Shown here: piece after piece, positions 10,937 to 24,400 of the stretch
Layout: every line of letters starts with the position of its first letter
Position numbering within the stretch: the first letter of the stretch is position 1
Source: Diadema setosum
Lineage: Eukaryota; Echinodermata; Echinoidea; Diadematoida; Diadematidae
NCBI GenBank assembly: GCA_033980235.1
Contig: CM067070.1
Location: 30,188,394 to 30,252,393, forward strand
DNA length: 64,000 bases
Direction of reading: 5' to 3'
Position numbers and translations under genes: made by a program
The notes under the pieces: model-generated
Database searches by the model: none
Seen by the model: the letters and a program-made list of their open reading frames with translations, nothing else
Told to the model about the DNA's origin: nothing

Positions 10937-12821
10937 ATAGCAGTCCTGCTTAGCGAAGGCGTTTACCCTCCATCGCACGCACTTCCGTATAAGGCGACAG
11001 CTTGGGTGGGTTTGATTTTGACCAATAGGGCAGCCTGAATGTAAACTTCGGTGCGTTTGTGTCCGTGCCGCTGTATGATATGCGTTATGTGTCGGCTGCG
11101 GTGTAGTTTGCCGCAAGTTTTTAACTCACAAACAATAGGAAACAGAAAGAAAGAAATAGTCACGCAATGCGTATTACAGAAAGCCTCTTTTTCAATACCA
11201 AGCGCGCTGATCGCTTCCTTTCTCCTTCCATGTTGTTGTCAATTAAAACTGAAGTGGCTACTTTTAGCATGTGCTGTACGAATACCTAAATAGAACTTCA
11301 GGAACCAATTCTGTATAGGTGGGGGTTCAAAAGGCTTGTCGAGATAGTAAGTTTAGTGAATTGACAATAATGGTCTATACGAGATTGTGTTTGTGTCTGT
11401 GTGTCTGTACTTAAAAAAAAAAAAACAAACATTAAATTATGCACATGGTCTTAATGTTTCAGGGCAATTAAAACAACGCATTAAAGACTGTTCCGCCTCT
11501 GTTCTGTCGCAACTACTGCCGTAACATTCTGAATTCCCGCCATTTTATGCACATGTTGTTATAATCGTTGCGTCCACACGGTAAATATCGTTTGGTGCGC
11601 TTGTCCATGCTGCACATACTATACGTATCACAAGCAAACGCTGATGTATAGGCCCGACAGCTTCACGTTCGTCGGGTCCCTACAATTGTATTACACTTAT
11701 GATACTCATGCTCGATCACTTTGTAATATGATAAAGCGCCAACATGAAGAACCATGATCTTATAGCTTAAACTTAGTGTGTGTGTGTATTTTTTTTTACA
11801 CCACCTTTACAGTAACATTTTTTCTGCATTTTTAGAAGTTGAGTACAGATATGCTGACAAGTATTCGGAATTAATACGCTCGCCTTCCTCATTTCGTTTT
11901 GTATTCACGAACCTTATTGGAATAACATTATTTTTTTTCTAACTTTCGGGTAAACGAACCATCGGAAAACGTACGTCATTTCATATCTGCATTTAATTGG
12001 CAAATTGGCTGAAATTTACTGAAAGTCGGTACACTGCGTTTTGGTTTCATTTCCGTTTCAAGCCGGGATAGACTAGAAATCATTATGTCTACTGTCAGGA
12101 GACATCAAGTTCACCAATCAATACTCTGCATAGAAAAACAGTCGCCACATTTTCGTGGTCGAAATCAGATAATGAATAGGTGATATTTGGAATGAAAATG
12201 AATAACGAACACATAACCTAAGTAAAATACATATATATAGTCTAACTTGCTGAATTATACTTACCTGTAATATACTGCATAAGGAATAAGCACGCCTATT
12301 AAATGACAAGACAAAATTTGCCAAAAGCTGTGCTTATGTCACTTGTAATGTCTTAGGGTAAGTATATGTCGCGCTGGATTGATTCGTTCATTGGAGAAAG
12401 GGGAAAAGCGCAAGAGAGTCAAGCACAGCATTCAAGAAATAATGCGGCGCCACGTATTCTACACACAAATGTGAGTACTGTAGAATTTGAATTATAAAAT
12501 ATCGCTACAGCTAGCGTTCATAAAGATATTTGTTTTATTCCTGAAGTAGAAGAAATATATGATGAAACGTGACATCATGCACGGTACAATCAAAACCAGT
12601 TCAATAGGCGAGAGAATTGACGAAGTTTAAAAGCTGAGTTCCCATTTCCTCTTAAATTTATGAAGACAGAATGCAGTGTATGATATATCTATTGAAGCGG
12701 ATTTTCTCTGCTGCAAGCGATCGCCATAGCATTGTTATTCTCCAAGGCAAATCCGAATACTTATATAGTGCTTTAATTAGGAGGATACTCGGATCACCTA
12801 TTGTATCTGTACGGATTATTC

Positions 12822-12849
12822 CTTCTTCTTCTTCTTCTTCTTCTTCTTT
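12822..12849. repeat. (TTC)n microsatellite
   Basis: About nine tandem ttc units near the left edge of the first H unit. The third unit has a degenerate ttcttttttc tract at the equivalent position. Confidence 0.85.
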
Positions 12850-13830
12850 ATTCCTTTCTCCTCAAAAATTGTGCAGAGGTTAGCTCAGAAAGTCTTCTGC
12901 CTATCATTTTCAATAGTACCAAATAGGTATCATGTCCCAAAGACGACAAATCTAGTAAAACCATTTTGATCAGAAAACCGTGACGTCACTATGATGTCAT
13001 TATATGAAATGACATTTTCATTCATATCTCATTAATGGAATGGAATTTCTCAATGAAATTTGCGTCTCATGTATTTCAAGTCAAGTTCTCTCTACTTTTA
13101 TTCTCAAAATTCATTTACACACTTAAAACGTACGCGTACGCGCATGTTGAAATGTTGTCATGCTCCAATCGAACTAAAAAAAAATGCACACGTTAAAGAT
13201 CATTTGGAGCATTTTTCCCCAAAAATGGAAAAATGGACGGACGCGTACGTGCGCGCGCATATACGCACGCACAGCTCATATGCAATAGAAATGTCTCTTT
13301 TTATACGCTGATTGGATGTCTGAAATGACAAAGAATAATTCTACCAAGTTTCAAGTCAATCCGATTCAATATGACGTATACAGGCCGGTCAAAGTTGAAA
13401 TTCCGCGCGCTGAAAGCTGATGAGTTGTACATGCCATTTTATAGGTCAGCGATGCTGGAAAAAATGATTAAAAGATATCAAATTTCTTAATAAAGTAAAA
13501 AAAAAGAGTACATTTTCAAAATGACGTCATGGAATTTCAAGTGCACTCGAACGCATCTCACTTATCCTTTCTCGATTTCCTCTATTTTGTAGCTTATTAA
13601 ATGTTCTTTCATAATGTATCATCAAAATTTGATTGGATGACGGCATCACCTTGTAAAGATGGCTTGAAAGTTACCTTGTAAAAAATAATCATTTCAAGTA
13701 CACCATTTCATAAAATAACAACTACCTCATCAGACACTGTCTCGTGTAAGTAAATTAGAGTCAAAGGTCATTAATGTTTAATCCTGTATCCTGGTGAGTA
13801 GCTTTTCTATCTTGGCCATGTTTTGCACAT

Positions 13831-15416
13831 CCCCCCCCCCCCCCCCACGGAAGAAAGCAGTAACTGCAAAGCTGCTGAGCTGAGATAAATGCGATTTTGT
13901 GTTTTTTGCAGATTCTTTAAAAACACAGAAACATTCCAAAATATTTTTGGGGTATGATTATGCACCATACCTAGTTGTCTAACAATACCTAGGAAAAAAT
14001 TATGTTTCCGTTATTTTTTAAATGTTATTTAGGAAAATGCAGTTACTGCGGTGGCTCACCCTTGATTCTGGGTAGTTTCCCCACGGAAAAAAGCAGTAAC
14101 TGCAGACGGCCAGGAGTCTGCTGTTTTCCCCATGGAAAAAAGCAGTAACTGCACATGTCACATGACCATAAGAGGAGAATTGTTACCACCCCCCGGTTAT
14201 AAAGTTCTTCTACTTTCTGGTTAGTCTAGATCTATAAGATCTAGGACCTATCGCTAGACCTAGACTAGGTCTTGTCGATTGAATGGCATTCTGTGTAAAA
14301 AATAAGGTAGACACCTATGTACCCTAATTGAACTTTGGAGTGCCCGGCATGGCCCCTTACACATGACCCTGGACTAGACAATAAAGTCAAGTCTCTTCGT
14401 CTTAGATCCTAGTCGAACTCTGACGTTACACTTAAGCTAGACTACAGATCTATGCCCAATGTTAGTCCTAGACCTAGGCCTATTAGATTAGGCCTACTGA
14501 CATTTTGTCTAACACTAAACAGTTAACAATAGATTAGAATCTAGATCTACTCTGTAACGTTAGATCTGGTAGACCTATTTTAAACTTTAGGGCCTACATC
14601 TAACATTAGACTAACGTTAGTGGATTAATACTAGTGCTCATCTCCCTTCAATATATTTTCAGCTCACCTAGATTTTCTGGTTCTGGCCAAAGCCATGGCT
14701 ACCATGACTTTTCCTCTGCAATTCATGATAGATTTACAGGCATGCCTGGACCGCAGAAACTGTGTGACAGCATGGTTAGCACTGGCATGATCACTCAGAC
14801 TGTACCAGACCTGCAATACTGTGCATGCAAGTGATGAGTGTGATGTGATGCAATGTTTAGCTAGTTACTGTATGCTGCAGAATTTATGCGCATGCAGCTG
14901 CTGCACGCGTATTCTGCACTCTGAGCGCGCTGAGTCTGCCAGGTTTGCTAGTCTCCAGAAAGAAGCTTTTTCTACAACTTGTCATATGATTCCCTGCGGG
15001 CAGAGTCAAGTTACTGGTGAAACAATCTTTTGATATCTACTCTCCTAAATTATGGGAGAAACTGCTGTTTACATTGTTAAAAAAAAAATAGTAGAAAAAA
15101 TAAATGGTATTAGGGAAAAAATATACAGGAAGGACTATACAGAGTCTGAATGATAAAGACTAAATTGTTAGTTACTGCTTTCTTCCGTGGGCTTTGTTAG
15201 TTACTGCTTTTTTCCGTGGGGAAACTTGCAAAGTTGAATCAACTGGATGCAGTTACTGCTTTTTGCAAAAGTGAAAATTTGTATTTTTGGTCACTTTCAT
15301 TTTTCTTTCTGCAAAACTGACCTATTAACATTGGAGAGCATTGGGTAAACTATTCATTTTTGCAAAAAAGTAGACATTCATAAAAATGTCAGTTACTGCT
15401 TTTTTCCGTGGGGGGG
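13831..15416. mobile_element. I: 1.6 kb element with clustered subterminal motifs
   Basis: The left end is a C run followed by acggaagaaagcagtaactg; the right end is cagttactgctttttt then ccgtggggggg. The same about 22 bp motif recurs near both ends, always pointing inward: at about 13846, 14082 and 14130 on the left and, reversed, at about 15171, 15198, 15250 and 15391 on the right. The next H unit (16981-17050) is continuous where this is inserted. The interior (14200-14640) is rich in ctaga and aacgttag motifs. Frames at 14634-15033 are short and unrecognised. Confidence 0.7.
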
Positions 15417-16724
15417 CAGACATGTATAGACGGTGTCGCAAGAATCATTTCACAGGACTCAAATCAATGATTTCCGAATAGATCGGATCACCTAATTTGT
15501 CAATGTTGGCAAATCCTCTACCTATCACTTTCAAATGTATACCATATATGTATCACTTCCTAAGAACGACGGATCTAGTGTATCAATGTGATCAGTCAAC
15601 CCTGAGGTCATTGTGACGTTATTATCTGAAATCACGTTTATATTCATATCTCATGAATGGAATGGACTTTTTCAATGAAATTTACATCTCATATAGTTAA
15701 GCTCTATCGATATATTTCATAAAATAACATATCGACAAAGTCAAGCTCTATCGATATATTTCATAAAATTTGATCATGTTCATAAAAAGCGTGCGCGTAC
15801 GCGCGCGTTAATTTTAACATGCTCCAATCGAGCACAAAATTGTTTTGCACACGTTTCAGGTCATTTACAGCGTTTCAAACAAAAAAGTCGACAGACGCGT
15901 ACGCGCGCCCATATACACGCACGGGCAGCTCGTATGCAATAAAAATTCCCCGTTTTTTTTTTTTGTTTTTTTGTTTTGTTTTTTTTTTTCACATGGATCG
16001 GATATCGTACATGTCAGATAACAATTACACTAAAGTTCAAGTCAATCCGAGTCAATATGATGTCATACGGGCCCATCAAAGTTGAAATTCCGCGCGCGCG
16101 TCAATGGCAATATACAGTGGAACAATGCAAAAAAAAAAAGAAGCCAATATTAAATCCGATTTTACTCGTCAGGATGGACGTTGACCCCCCCCCCCCCCCC
16201 TCCCCCATTTCCATTACATAATCTGAAAGCTAATGAGTTATACATGTCATTTCATTAATTGGCGATGATGTAAAAACACAGAAAAGACATCAAATTTCTT
16301 AATAAAATAAAGAAAGTAAATTTTCAAAATGACGTTATCAAATTTAAAGTTCACTCGAGCGTATCTCATTTATCCTTTGTTAAATATCACCCCGATTTCA
16401 GTATGCTGTAGCTTATTAAATGCTTTTTCATTAATTTATATCAAAATTTTGATTGGATGATGGTATTAACCTCATTAAAATGGATTAAAAGTTGCCTTGT
16501 AAAATTTGACCAGTTTACGTGTTATCTCTATGAGAGTGCAGTTTTTTTTTTTTTTTTTTTTTTTCTCCCAGGTTTAAATATCTTATAGCTGAGACTTTGG
16601 GCTATCGTTAGTGTGTCTTCCATTTTTTTTTTTTTTTTCATACGACATTGAGATCACGTCCAAAAACTTGGTTGAAATTGGCACTTGGCTGCGATGTAGC
16701 GTCATTTTGCTTAATACACAGAGC

Positions 16725-16855
16725 CTAAAGGGATGTAATAGGTCAGTGCATAGCGCACCGGACTTATATCCTAAAAGTCCCGGGTTCGACCCTCACCCCT
16801 GGTTTTTGTTTTTGTTTTTGTTTTTGTTGTTGTTGTTTTTTGCACATGTTTAGTT
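16725..16855 (+). mobile_element. tRNA-derived SINE-like head with G/T-rich tail
   Basis: An RNA polymerase III B box, gggttcgaccc, lies at about 16788. About 35 bp upstream is an A-box-like taggtcagtgcatagcgcac, with a cggact/agtcc anticodon-like stem between them. A gtttttgtttttg tail follows. The T-arm does not pair cleanly, so this is not a functional tRNA gene. A tRNA pseudogene is the alternative. Confidence 0.5.
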
Positions 16856-17116
16856 AATGTCATGTACACTATTTCATAAAATAACAACAACTTCCTAGGA
16901 CGCCATCTTGGGTAGGTAAATTAGGTAAAGATAGGTAAAGGTCAAAGGTAAATTAGGTAAAGGTCAAAGGTCAAAGGTGTTCAATCCTGTATCTTGATTA
17001 ATACACGTCCTATCTTTCCCACACGTAAGGTCTTGTTGCAAGAATCATTTCACAAAATAACAATTTCTTTTTCTAAGATGCCATTTTGGCTGTGAAAAGT
17101 GGGGTTAAAGGACGAA

Positions 17117-17650
17117 TATATGAGCATCTGAATATAAGAACGACCCAAGTCCATGGAAGGCCATTTCGAGTAAACGTAAAAAAAAAAAAATAAAAAAAAA
17201 AAAAAAAAAATCATATCTTTTTTCTGTGTCCAATGATATTCTATTTAACTGTGATGGGAAGGCAACATTGTATATACACATTAGAACATATATTATTATG
17301 ACAATTAACATTGACATTAATTGTGGAGAGGCCATTTTCGGTGATGGACTTTGGTCGTTCTTTGAATCAAATGGACTTGGGTCGTTCTTTGATTCATATA
17401 CATGATATTCTGCTATAGAGATGAGATAAGGACGAGAGAGGGCGCTATATTATGAATGTAAGAATGACCCAAGTCCTCCATTCTTACATTCACATATGAT
17501 TTAACTCATTTATTTCAGGCACTTCCGGGGGTAATTAGGATTTTTCATTTATACACAAGATGAGTCAATGCACAAGCTACAATTTCCCATGTCAAACTGA
17601 ATTTGGCCAAAAATTGGACTTGGGTCGTTCTAATATTCAGGTCTTCATAT
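17117..17650. mobile_element. J1: element with repeated gacccaagtcc motifs
   Basis: About 534 bp. Ends are atatgagcatctgaatat and its imperfect complement aatattcaggtcttcatat, followed inward by agaacgacccaagtcca. The core gacccaagtcc or its complement also occurs internally at about 17342, 17368 and 17463. A second copy in reverse orientation is at 59670-60155. It is inserted in the H array. No coding frame. Confidence 0.8.
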
Positions 17651-19140
17651 TTCATTCTGTAATCTCATTAGTGTGTATGGTATCACGTCATATGTTGTAC
17701 ACACATGGACCTCCGTAGATTGATTATTTTGTAGAATAACGACGCTTTAGTCGGACGCCATTTTGGCTTTGCAAATGAGGTATTATCTCTATGGGAGTAC
17801 ATTTTTCTAGAAATGAAAAATGACATGACTGTCTTTATCGAGCACTTATTTATCCTTCAGTGAATTTCTCTCAGATTTTAATATGTTGTAGACGAAACTT
17901 TGGGGTATCGTTCATGTGATCCATGAAAATTTTTCATCCAGAAAAACACGCCCTTTTACCGACACATTTTGCACATGTTTAGTCCATGTCAAGTACATTT
18001 TTTTTTTTTCATAAAATAACTACTTCACCAGACACTGTCTTTTTTTAAGGTAAATTAGGGTCAAAGTTCAAAACGATTATTTCCAAATATATCTGATCAC
18101 CTAATTTTTTAGTGTTGACAAATTACAAGTCTAGTTAGGTGATCCGAGTATCCCCTCGGATCACATTCTGTATCTGTACTGATTCTTTATTAGGTGATCC
18201 GAGTATCCTCTCGAATCACCTTCTGTATCTGTACTGATTCTTTGTTTTTCTTCTTTTTTCTTTTTTCTCCTCAAAAGTTGTGCAGAGGTTAGCTCAGAAA
18301 GTCATCTTCCTATCACTTTCAAAATTATACCATGTATGTATCATGTCCCAAAGACGACAGATCTAATAAAATCATAGTGATCAGTCGACCATGACGTCAC
18401 TATGACGTCATTATATGAAAACACATTCTCATTCATATCTCATTAATGGAATAGAATTTTTCAATGAAATTTACGTCACATATATTTCAAGTCAAGCGCA
18501 TTCTATTCATATTCTCAAAATTCATATTTACTCTTGAAACGTGTGCGTACGTGCGCGTTGAAATATTTACATGCTCCAATCGAGCTCATTTTTTTTTTGC
18601 ACACGTTTCAAACCATTTGGAGCATTTCTTTGAAAAAATTGAAAAAAAAATGGACGTGCGCGTACGCGCGCGCATATATACGCACGCACAGCTCATATGC
18701 AAAGGAAATTTCCCGTTTTTTCACACGGATCGGATGTCTGAAATGTTAAGAAATAATTCTACCAAGTTTCAAGTCAATCCGACACAATATGACGTCATAC
18801 GCGCCCGTCAAAGTTGAAATTCTGCGCGCGCGTCAATGGCGATATAGAGTACAACTATGCCAAAAAACCGCCAATTTTAAATCCGATTTTACTCGTCAAG
18901 ATGAACGGTGACCACCATTTTCTTTACATATTCTGAAAGCTGATGAGATGTACTTATCATTTCATGGGATGGCGATGTTGATAAAATAAATAAAAGATAT
19001 CAAATTTCTTAATAAATTAAAAAAAGTAAATTTTGAAAATGACGTCATCGAATTTCAAGTTCATTCGAGCGTATCTCATTAATCCGTTGCCAATTTTCAC
19101 CCAGATGTCAGTATGTTGTAGCTTATTTAATATTCTTTCA

Positions 19141-20456
19141 TTAATGCTGCTACACAATGAATACATGTATAATGATAATCGTTACGCTGTTCAATTTGTT
19201 ATTTGTTTGAATTGATGTACCAAGGGACACCACGCGTGGGGGTGTATGGGCCTAGATTCCTTTCAAGTGATATGGTTTTTGTTTTGTCTTTTTCAGTTAT
19301 ATCCAAAATGTATTAGAATTGGTTATGTTTGAATATAATTGGTCACTTCTGTGATAAAATGTGCATAGAAATCAGTCCCGTGCCCTCCTGTGGGTGTTGA
19401 TTAACGGTTCTCTTGGCATTTTATAATTATTTCCTCTTATCAATTGTACGTAACACAAATTTATAATCTATGTTATTTTTGTGTTATCTACTTCCAATTT
19501 TCTTTAAGAATATCAATCGTATCATATTTGTTATACATAGATAATATCTTGTATGAGACAAAGTGACTGCTTTTAAAGCACATCTAGAACTATTTGCTCT
19601 TACATGGGTAGTGCTGCCTCTTTTTTCCCCTTCTTTATATCTCTCTTTTTCCCGATGATTGTTCTTGTTTACATGTTCATGTATGTATTGCTTTGTTTTT
19701 ATTGCAATAAAACACATAAAAAAAGAAATTTCATAGCCAATTACAGAAGAAAAGTAGCTAATTTTGACTCAAAAGTACGCCGATCGACGGCTGTGTAGCG
19801 TACCATGATGAATGATCAATTATGTGGAAGAGCGATATAACGGTGATAATCGATCGTTGTAGTCTGTGATACAGCCGCTTGTTTGGTGTTTAACCACAAT
19901 AAGTACGTCGGCTCGACAGTAAAAAGTTGAAGAAAGAGATCTTGTTGCGTCTGTTCTTTATTGTTTTAGTTAATTTTCTCCTGTGTGTGATTGTACATCT
20001 GTCAACATCTCTCGCTGACTAAATGATGGAAGGATAATATGTGTACAAAACAAAGATATATGAAAAAATTAAAATCATCCATCATGAATATTGCACAATA
20101 AAATGGACCTTTACTACAAAACAAAGGCAAATATTGAGGTTGCAGTTCTTGTATGGACCTACATAATAAAAAAAAAAGAACAGGAAAAATAAATGTTATC
20201 ATAAAAAAACAATAATTTATACTTTAAATCAAACTTATAAATCAAAAACATACTACCATGTAAATCATGTTTCTTTAGCGTCATGAATATCTTTTTTGTA
20301 AAGGTAGAATGAGCGCTTTTTAAGAATTCCACTATATCAATGCATGATTGTACACATTTTCTAACATTATTCTCATTAATTTATTATTACTAGGCCTGTA
20401 TGTACAGTAGATTACTAGAAACAAATCCCCTTTGAATTCAACTTCCTTCTCATCTT

Positions 20457-20488
<32 letters not shown>

Positions 20489-21840
20489 CTTTTATAGCCT
20501 TACCCTTTTCTTCCACTTTTCCTTCAACCTCATTATATTCTCTTAAACACTATTCAACTTTTGTCATGAATACTTGCCACAATTTTTAAAGAAAGGACGT
20601 CCAAATGCTGGTATTAATATTTTCTGTATCAATAATCTGAATAGTGATAATCAGGATCGTGAAGATAATGGCAATGAAAACAATGAGAAAAAAATACGAA
20701 AAAAAAAAGTAGGGCCTACACATTTTGCACAAGTCGTGTTCGATATTGTTAGTAAGTTGTTAATTAGAGACTACCAGAATCGATTATAGTGGTTGACATC
20801 GTTCTCTACGAAATCGATGCACTACTTTCTACGTCGGAGATTATGTTCGCGACCGACGTACTTTTCAGCTCCGATTTCTCATTTTTCTTCCCTTTTCGGC
20901 TTTCTAATTTCATGAAAAATCTCTGATACGGTTCAATTTAGCATCTCCAATAGCTGCACAAAATTTGATTGACAAACGGCGAAGCGAACGGTAGGTGTGC
21001 ATTTCTACATGATAACCGATTTTTTTTTACAGTACTGGGCTGCAATGCACTTTATGTGTGTTCTTAGCCTTACTAGTTTTTGGCTGTGTGCATGTGGGGA
21101 AAAGGGAAATTTCACACACACACACAAACACACACACACAAGAATAAATAAATATGACGAGCCACAATAGTTCAATAAGGCAAGGGCAGGGAAAGGAAAG
21201 GAAAACAAGAATGTTGGGTTATATTGTATTTTAGCAACATTGACATTTGTACAATGGCACAACCGTCAACATGAACCAATCAAACCTACACTGTACCAAA
21301 TTCTAGGTAGAAATCCACTTGTACACTTTCAATTAAAATATACATTTCCTACTAAAGTAAAGGAATTATGTTTCCAGGCTCAACACTACTAATTACAGAA
21401 AATTCTGGAAAGCTGACATCTATGCAGCAAATGAGAAATTAAAAGCATGGGTGAGATTTGGGAAAAAAAAGTCAGATGTGTTATGCTGAAATGGTAAATC
21501 GACGGGCATGGAATAGATGAAGATGAGAATGATTAAAGACAACACAAGGGCTGGTTTGATATTCTCAACTTATTTCTTGGTTTCTGAGATTTATGGCAGA
21601 TAAACAAAATGCTTATGCTGTGAGGGAAATACAAAATACAAAAAATTGAATGAAGAATAAGGCTAATCAAAAATATCACTGCATTGATCATAAGAATATT
21701 GACATGGATTCATGATGAGTGCATTTTCTTGTGAATCTGCCAATCAAGCCCTGTTGTTCACATCTGCTACACATGATATCTTGACAATGTCATATTTGTC
21801 CATTCTCACTACAATTGCAATTGACCTATAATATGAAAAA
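19141..21840. other. No gene recognised; possible retroelement 3' end
   Basis: AT-rich anonymous sequence. The stretch about 19240-19720 ends ttgcaataaaacacat after a long T-rich run, resembling a retroelement or gene 3' end, but no coding part precedes it. A (TC)n tract lies at 20461-20489 and a CA-rich tract at 21113-21140. An open frame at 20574-20789 is Asn/Lys-rich and unrecognised. Confidence 0.45.
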
Positions 21841-23006
21841 ACTAGAAATGTCGCTATGGCGACTGATGCCTCCGTCATAATGCATGATTCTCCCAATAGG
21901 CGTATAGTACAATGTCTTCACCATGTGTGATCCATGACAGTTTCCCATAACTGGCAAAATATTGAAATGACAGGTTTGTCAGAAATGTCTTGAACTGGGT
22001 TTGCTTCAATTTTCTAAGAGTGCAGGTACACATATTTCGGGAATTGAGAATTTTTACTTGAATTCTGACAGACCATTTTATAAGTTTATGCATTGAGTAA
22101 TTTCCAAGGTATGAAGAAAGAGTGTAAAGACGGTACAAAACAGATTTTTTTTTTTTTTTTTGGGGGGGGGGTGGGGGCATTGAAACCTGGCCTTTGACCC
22201 TTAACCTTTGACCTTTGACCTTCTGGCTGGAAATTTCCCAGAGAATCTCCATTAGGTAATGCATGTATTAAGTTTTGAAACTAATAATGCAAGCATTGCA
22301 TATACTAGTATATGAGGGAAATAGTAAAAGTTTGAGATGATCTTGACCTTTGACCCTCTGACTATTGACCCATGACCCCTAAATTCCGTAGATAATCCCT
22401 GCCAGTCAGTACATGCGTATGTACCAAGTTCCACGAAGATACATTGAACCATTTGCAAGAAAAAGTGATATTGCAACATTTTCACCTAACCTTTGACCTG
22501 TTGACCTTTGACCTTATGACACGAAACTCTTTCTGGAGAATCTTTACGCAGTAGTACAAGTCCACACCAAGTTTCAAGAAAATACCTTTGGGCATTGCAT
22601 AGATATGGGGGAAATTGCAACATTTGTAGCATTTGACCTTGACCTTTTGACCTTTGACCTCTTACAAATGTCACTAAATCTACTCAACTAATTGTCCCAT
22701 CATACATCATCCTTGGACCAAGTTTGGTGAAAGCTGCTTCATCCAGTTTTGAGTTATCACGTAAACAGATACATTTTAGGATTTGACCTTGATCTTTGAC
22801 CTTTGACCTCTGTCCGATTTCACTGAAAAACTAATCAAATAATTGCCTTATCATACTTCATACTTGGACGAAGTTTGGTAAAATTCCAGTGAATATTACT
22901 CAAGTTATCGCGTAAACGAAAGCGGACGGACGGACGGACGTACGGACGGACGGACAACCCGAAAACACAATGCCTCCGGCACCACTTCGTGGCGGAGGCA
23001 TAAAAA
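21841..23006 (+). mobile_element. G2: TGACC-rich dispersed element
   Basis: Opens actagaaatgtcgctatgg and closes cttcgtggcggaggcat, matching G1 nearly end to end but about 180 bp shorter. It carries a T/G homopolymer block at 22146-22175, the same tgacctttgacc clusters, and a shorter acggacgg tract at 22923-22955. Confidence 0.85.
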
Positions 23007-23036
23007 AGTGAATGCAGGAACAGACGACACCTGACA

Positions 23037-24400
23037 ATGTGGTATCCTTGGGTAGAGTGGTACCCTTGCAGTTCCTTTGGAGGGACAATTACAGTCATTT
23101 TTTTTTTTTTAACACTGGGAGCAGGGATCAAAAAGAAATGCTCATATTATTGCACATGTATGGTTGATTTTTGTCACGAAACATCTTGGCATACAAAAAT
23201 TTTGCAACAAAACCACAAACATAAGGAGATAGTACTAGTTTTCTCATTAAACTGTCACAGTGACTGTTTATTCTAGAAACAGTTTTTATTCAACTATTGT
23301 TAACAGTTTGTTTATCTTAAAATACCCTGTACTAAACACTGATTGAATAGAGATTAATATTTTCATGTTGGTGATTTTTTATCCCTGACTCATAGATAGA
23401 AACTACGTTGAAGCACAACAGTTTGTTTTCTTCATCTGCAAATGTTAGCAAGGTGTTTTAAGTGTTACAGTAAGTGCCATTGAAGAGGTGCTCTGCACTT
23501 GAAAAAAAAAAAGTACCTGGGTGGATACCAAGTGGTACTGTCCCTGCCATTGAAGGGGTACTCTGCCCTTTGCAGACCAGTGCCATGGTGGGGACCAAGT
23601 GGTGCTGTAGCTGCCATTGAAGGGGTTCTCTCCACATGAAGACCAGTACCTTGAGTGGAACAATTAAAGTCACTTTTTACCATTGGGAGCAGTGATTAAA
23701 AATATGCTCAAATCATCACATTTGATGCACATGTATGCTTCAGTTGCATTGCAAAACACCCTAGGATTCAAATAGTTTGCAATATTGTCCCAGTGATGGT
23801 TTATTCCAGTAACAATTTTGATAAAACTATTGTCCACATTTTGTACATTTTACAATACCCAATACTTAACATGAAATAAATACAGATAAACATTTTAATG
23901 TTCATGATTTTCATCCCTAACTCACATTTAAGAATTCCTTTGAAGCACTAAACCATTTTTTTTCTTATCTGCAGTTGTGGGCATAGAATCTGGGTGGATA
24001 CCTTTTGTGGTACTATTCCTGAAATTGAAGGGGTGCTCTGCCCTTGTAGACCAGTGCCATAGTGGAAATTACACGATGATGCTGTTGCTGTCACTGAAGG
24101 GGTGCTCTACCCTTGAAAGACTAGTACCTTGCTTGGGAACAAGTGGCGTTGTCACTGCCAGTGGAGGGGTGCTGTGCCCTTGAAGAGTACCATGGTAGGG
24201 AACAAGTGGTACTGTTCCTGCCATTGACGGGGTGCTGTGCCCTTGCAGACAAGTATCATGGTGGGGACCAGTGTTGGTATTGAAGGAGCACTGTGGTCTT
24301 GAAAACCAGTGCCATGGCAGTTGCCGATTGGTGCTGTTGTTGCCTCTGACTGGCTGCTCTGCCCCTGGTCTGTTTGGCTTGCACAAGCTGTACAAATAGT
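23037..24400. repeat. M: two-level minisatellite block
   Basis: A short unit of about 58-71 bp with the core attgaaggggtgctctgccc recurs at about 23480, 23551, 23614, 24024, 24094, 24161, 24224 and 24282. These sit in a higher-order direct duplication of about 0.5-0.57 kb, anchored by tgggagcagggatcaaaaa at 23114 and a close match at 23684. All three minus-strand frames stay open for 70-110 codons because many unit lengths are multiples of three; no frame is clearly favoured, so I do not call a gene. Confidence 0.75.

Larger units (their letters stand above)
8557..12780 (+). repeat. Duplicated segment, copy 2 (C/E repeat)
   Basis: Collinear with 910-4060. Private insertions in this copy are element A3 (8664-9344), the small inverted-end repeat at 9377-9467 and the G1 element (9590-10936). 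About 225 bp at 12330-12555 are also absent from copy 1. It ends where the H tandem array begins. The CpG-rich block at 10960-11120 matches 1180-1420. Confidence 0.75.
12781..19140 (+). repeat. H: three-unit tandem array
   Basis: Three diverged direct copies can be anchored by cattaatggaatgg-type sequence at about 13029, 15648 and 18437 and by caaatttcttaataaa at about 13480, 16290 and 19000. Shared features include gcgcgtacgcgcgc-rich alternating purine/pyrimidine stretches, tgacgtcatt motifs and a gtgatccgag hairpin at unit starts (18140-18170 and 18193-18225). Units are about 1.0-1.5 kb once the inserted elements I, J1 and the SINE-like block are removed. No gene seen. Confidence 0.75.

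Noticed and set aside
16740..16810. Functional tRNA gene
   Set aside because: The B box is good but the T-arm and acceptor do not pair properly and a T/G-rich tail follows. It is better explained as a SINE head or pseudogene.
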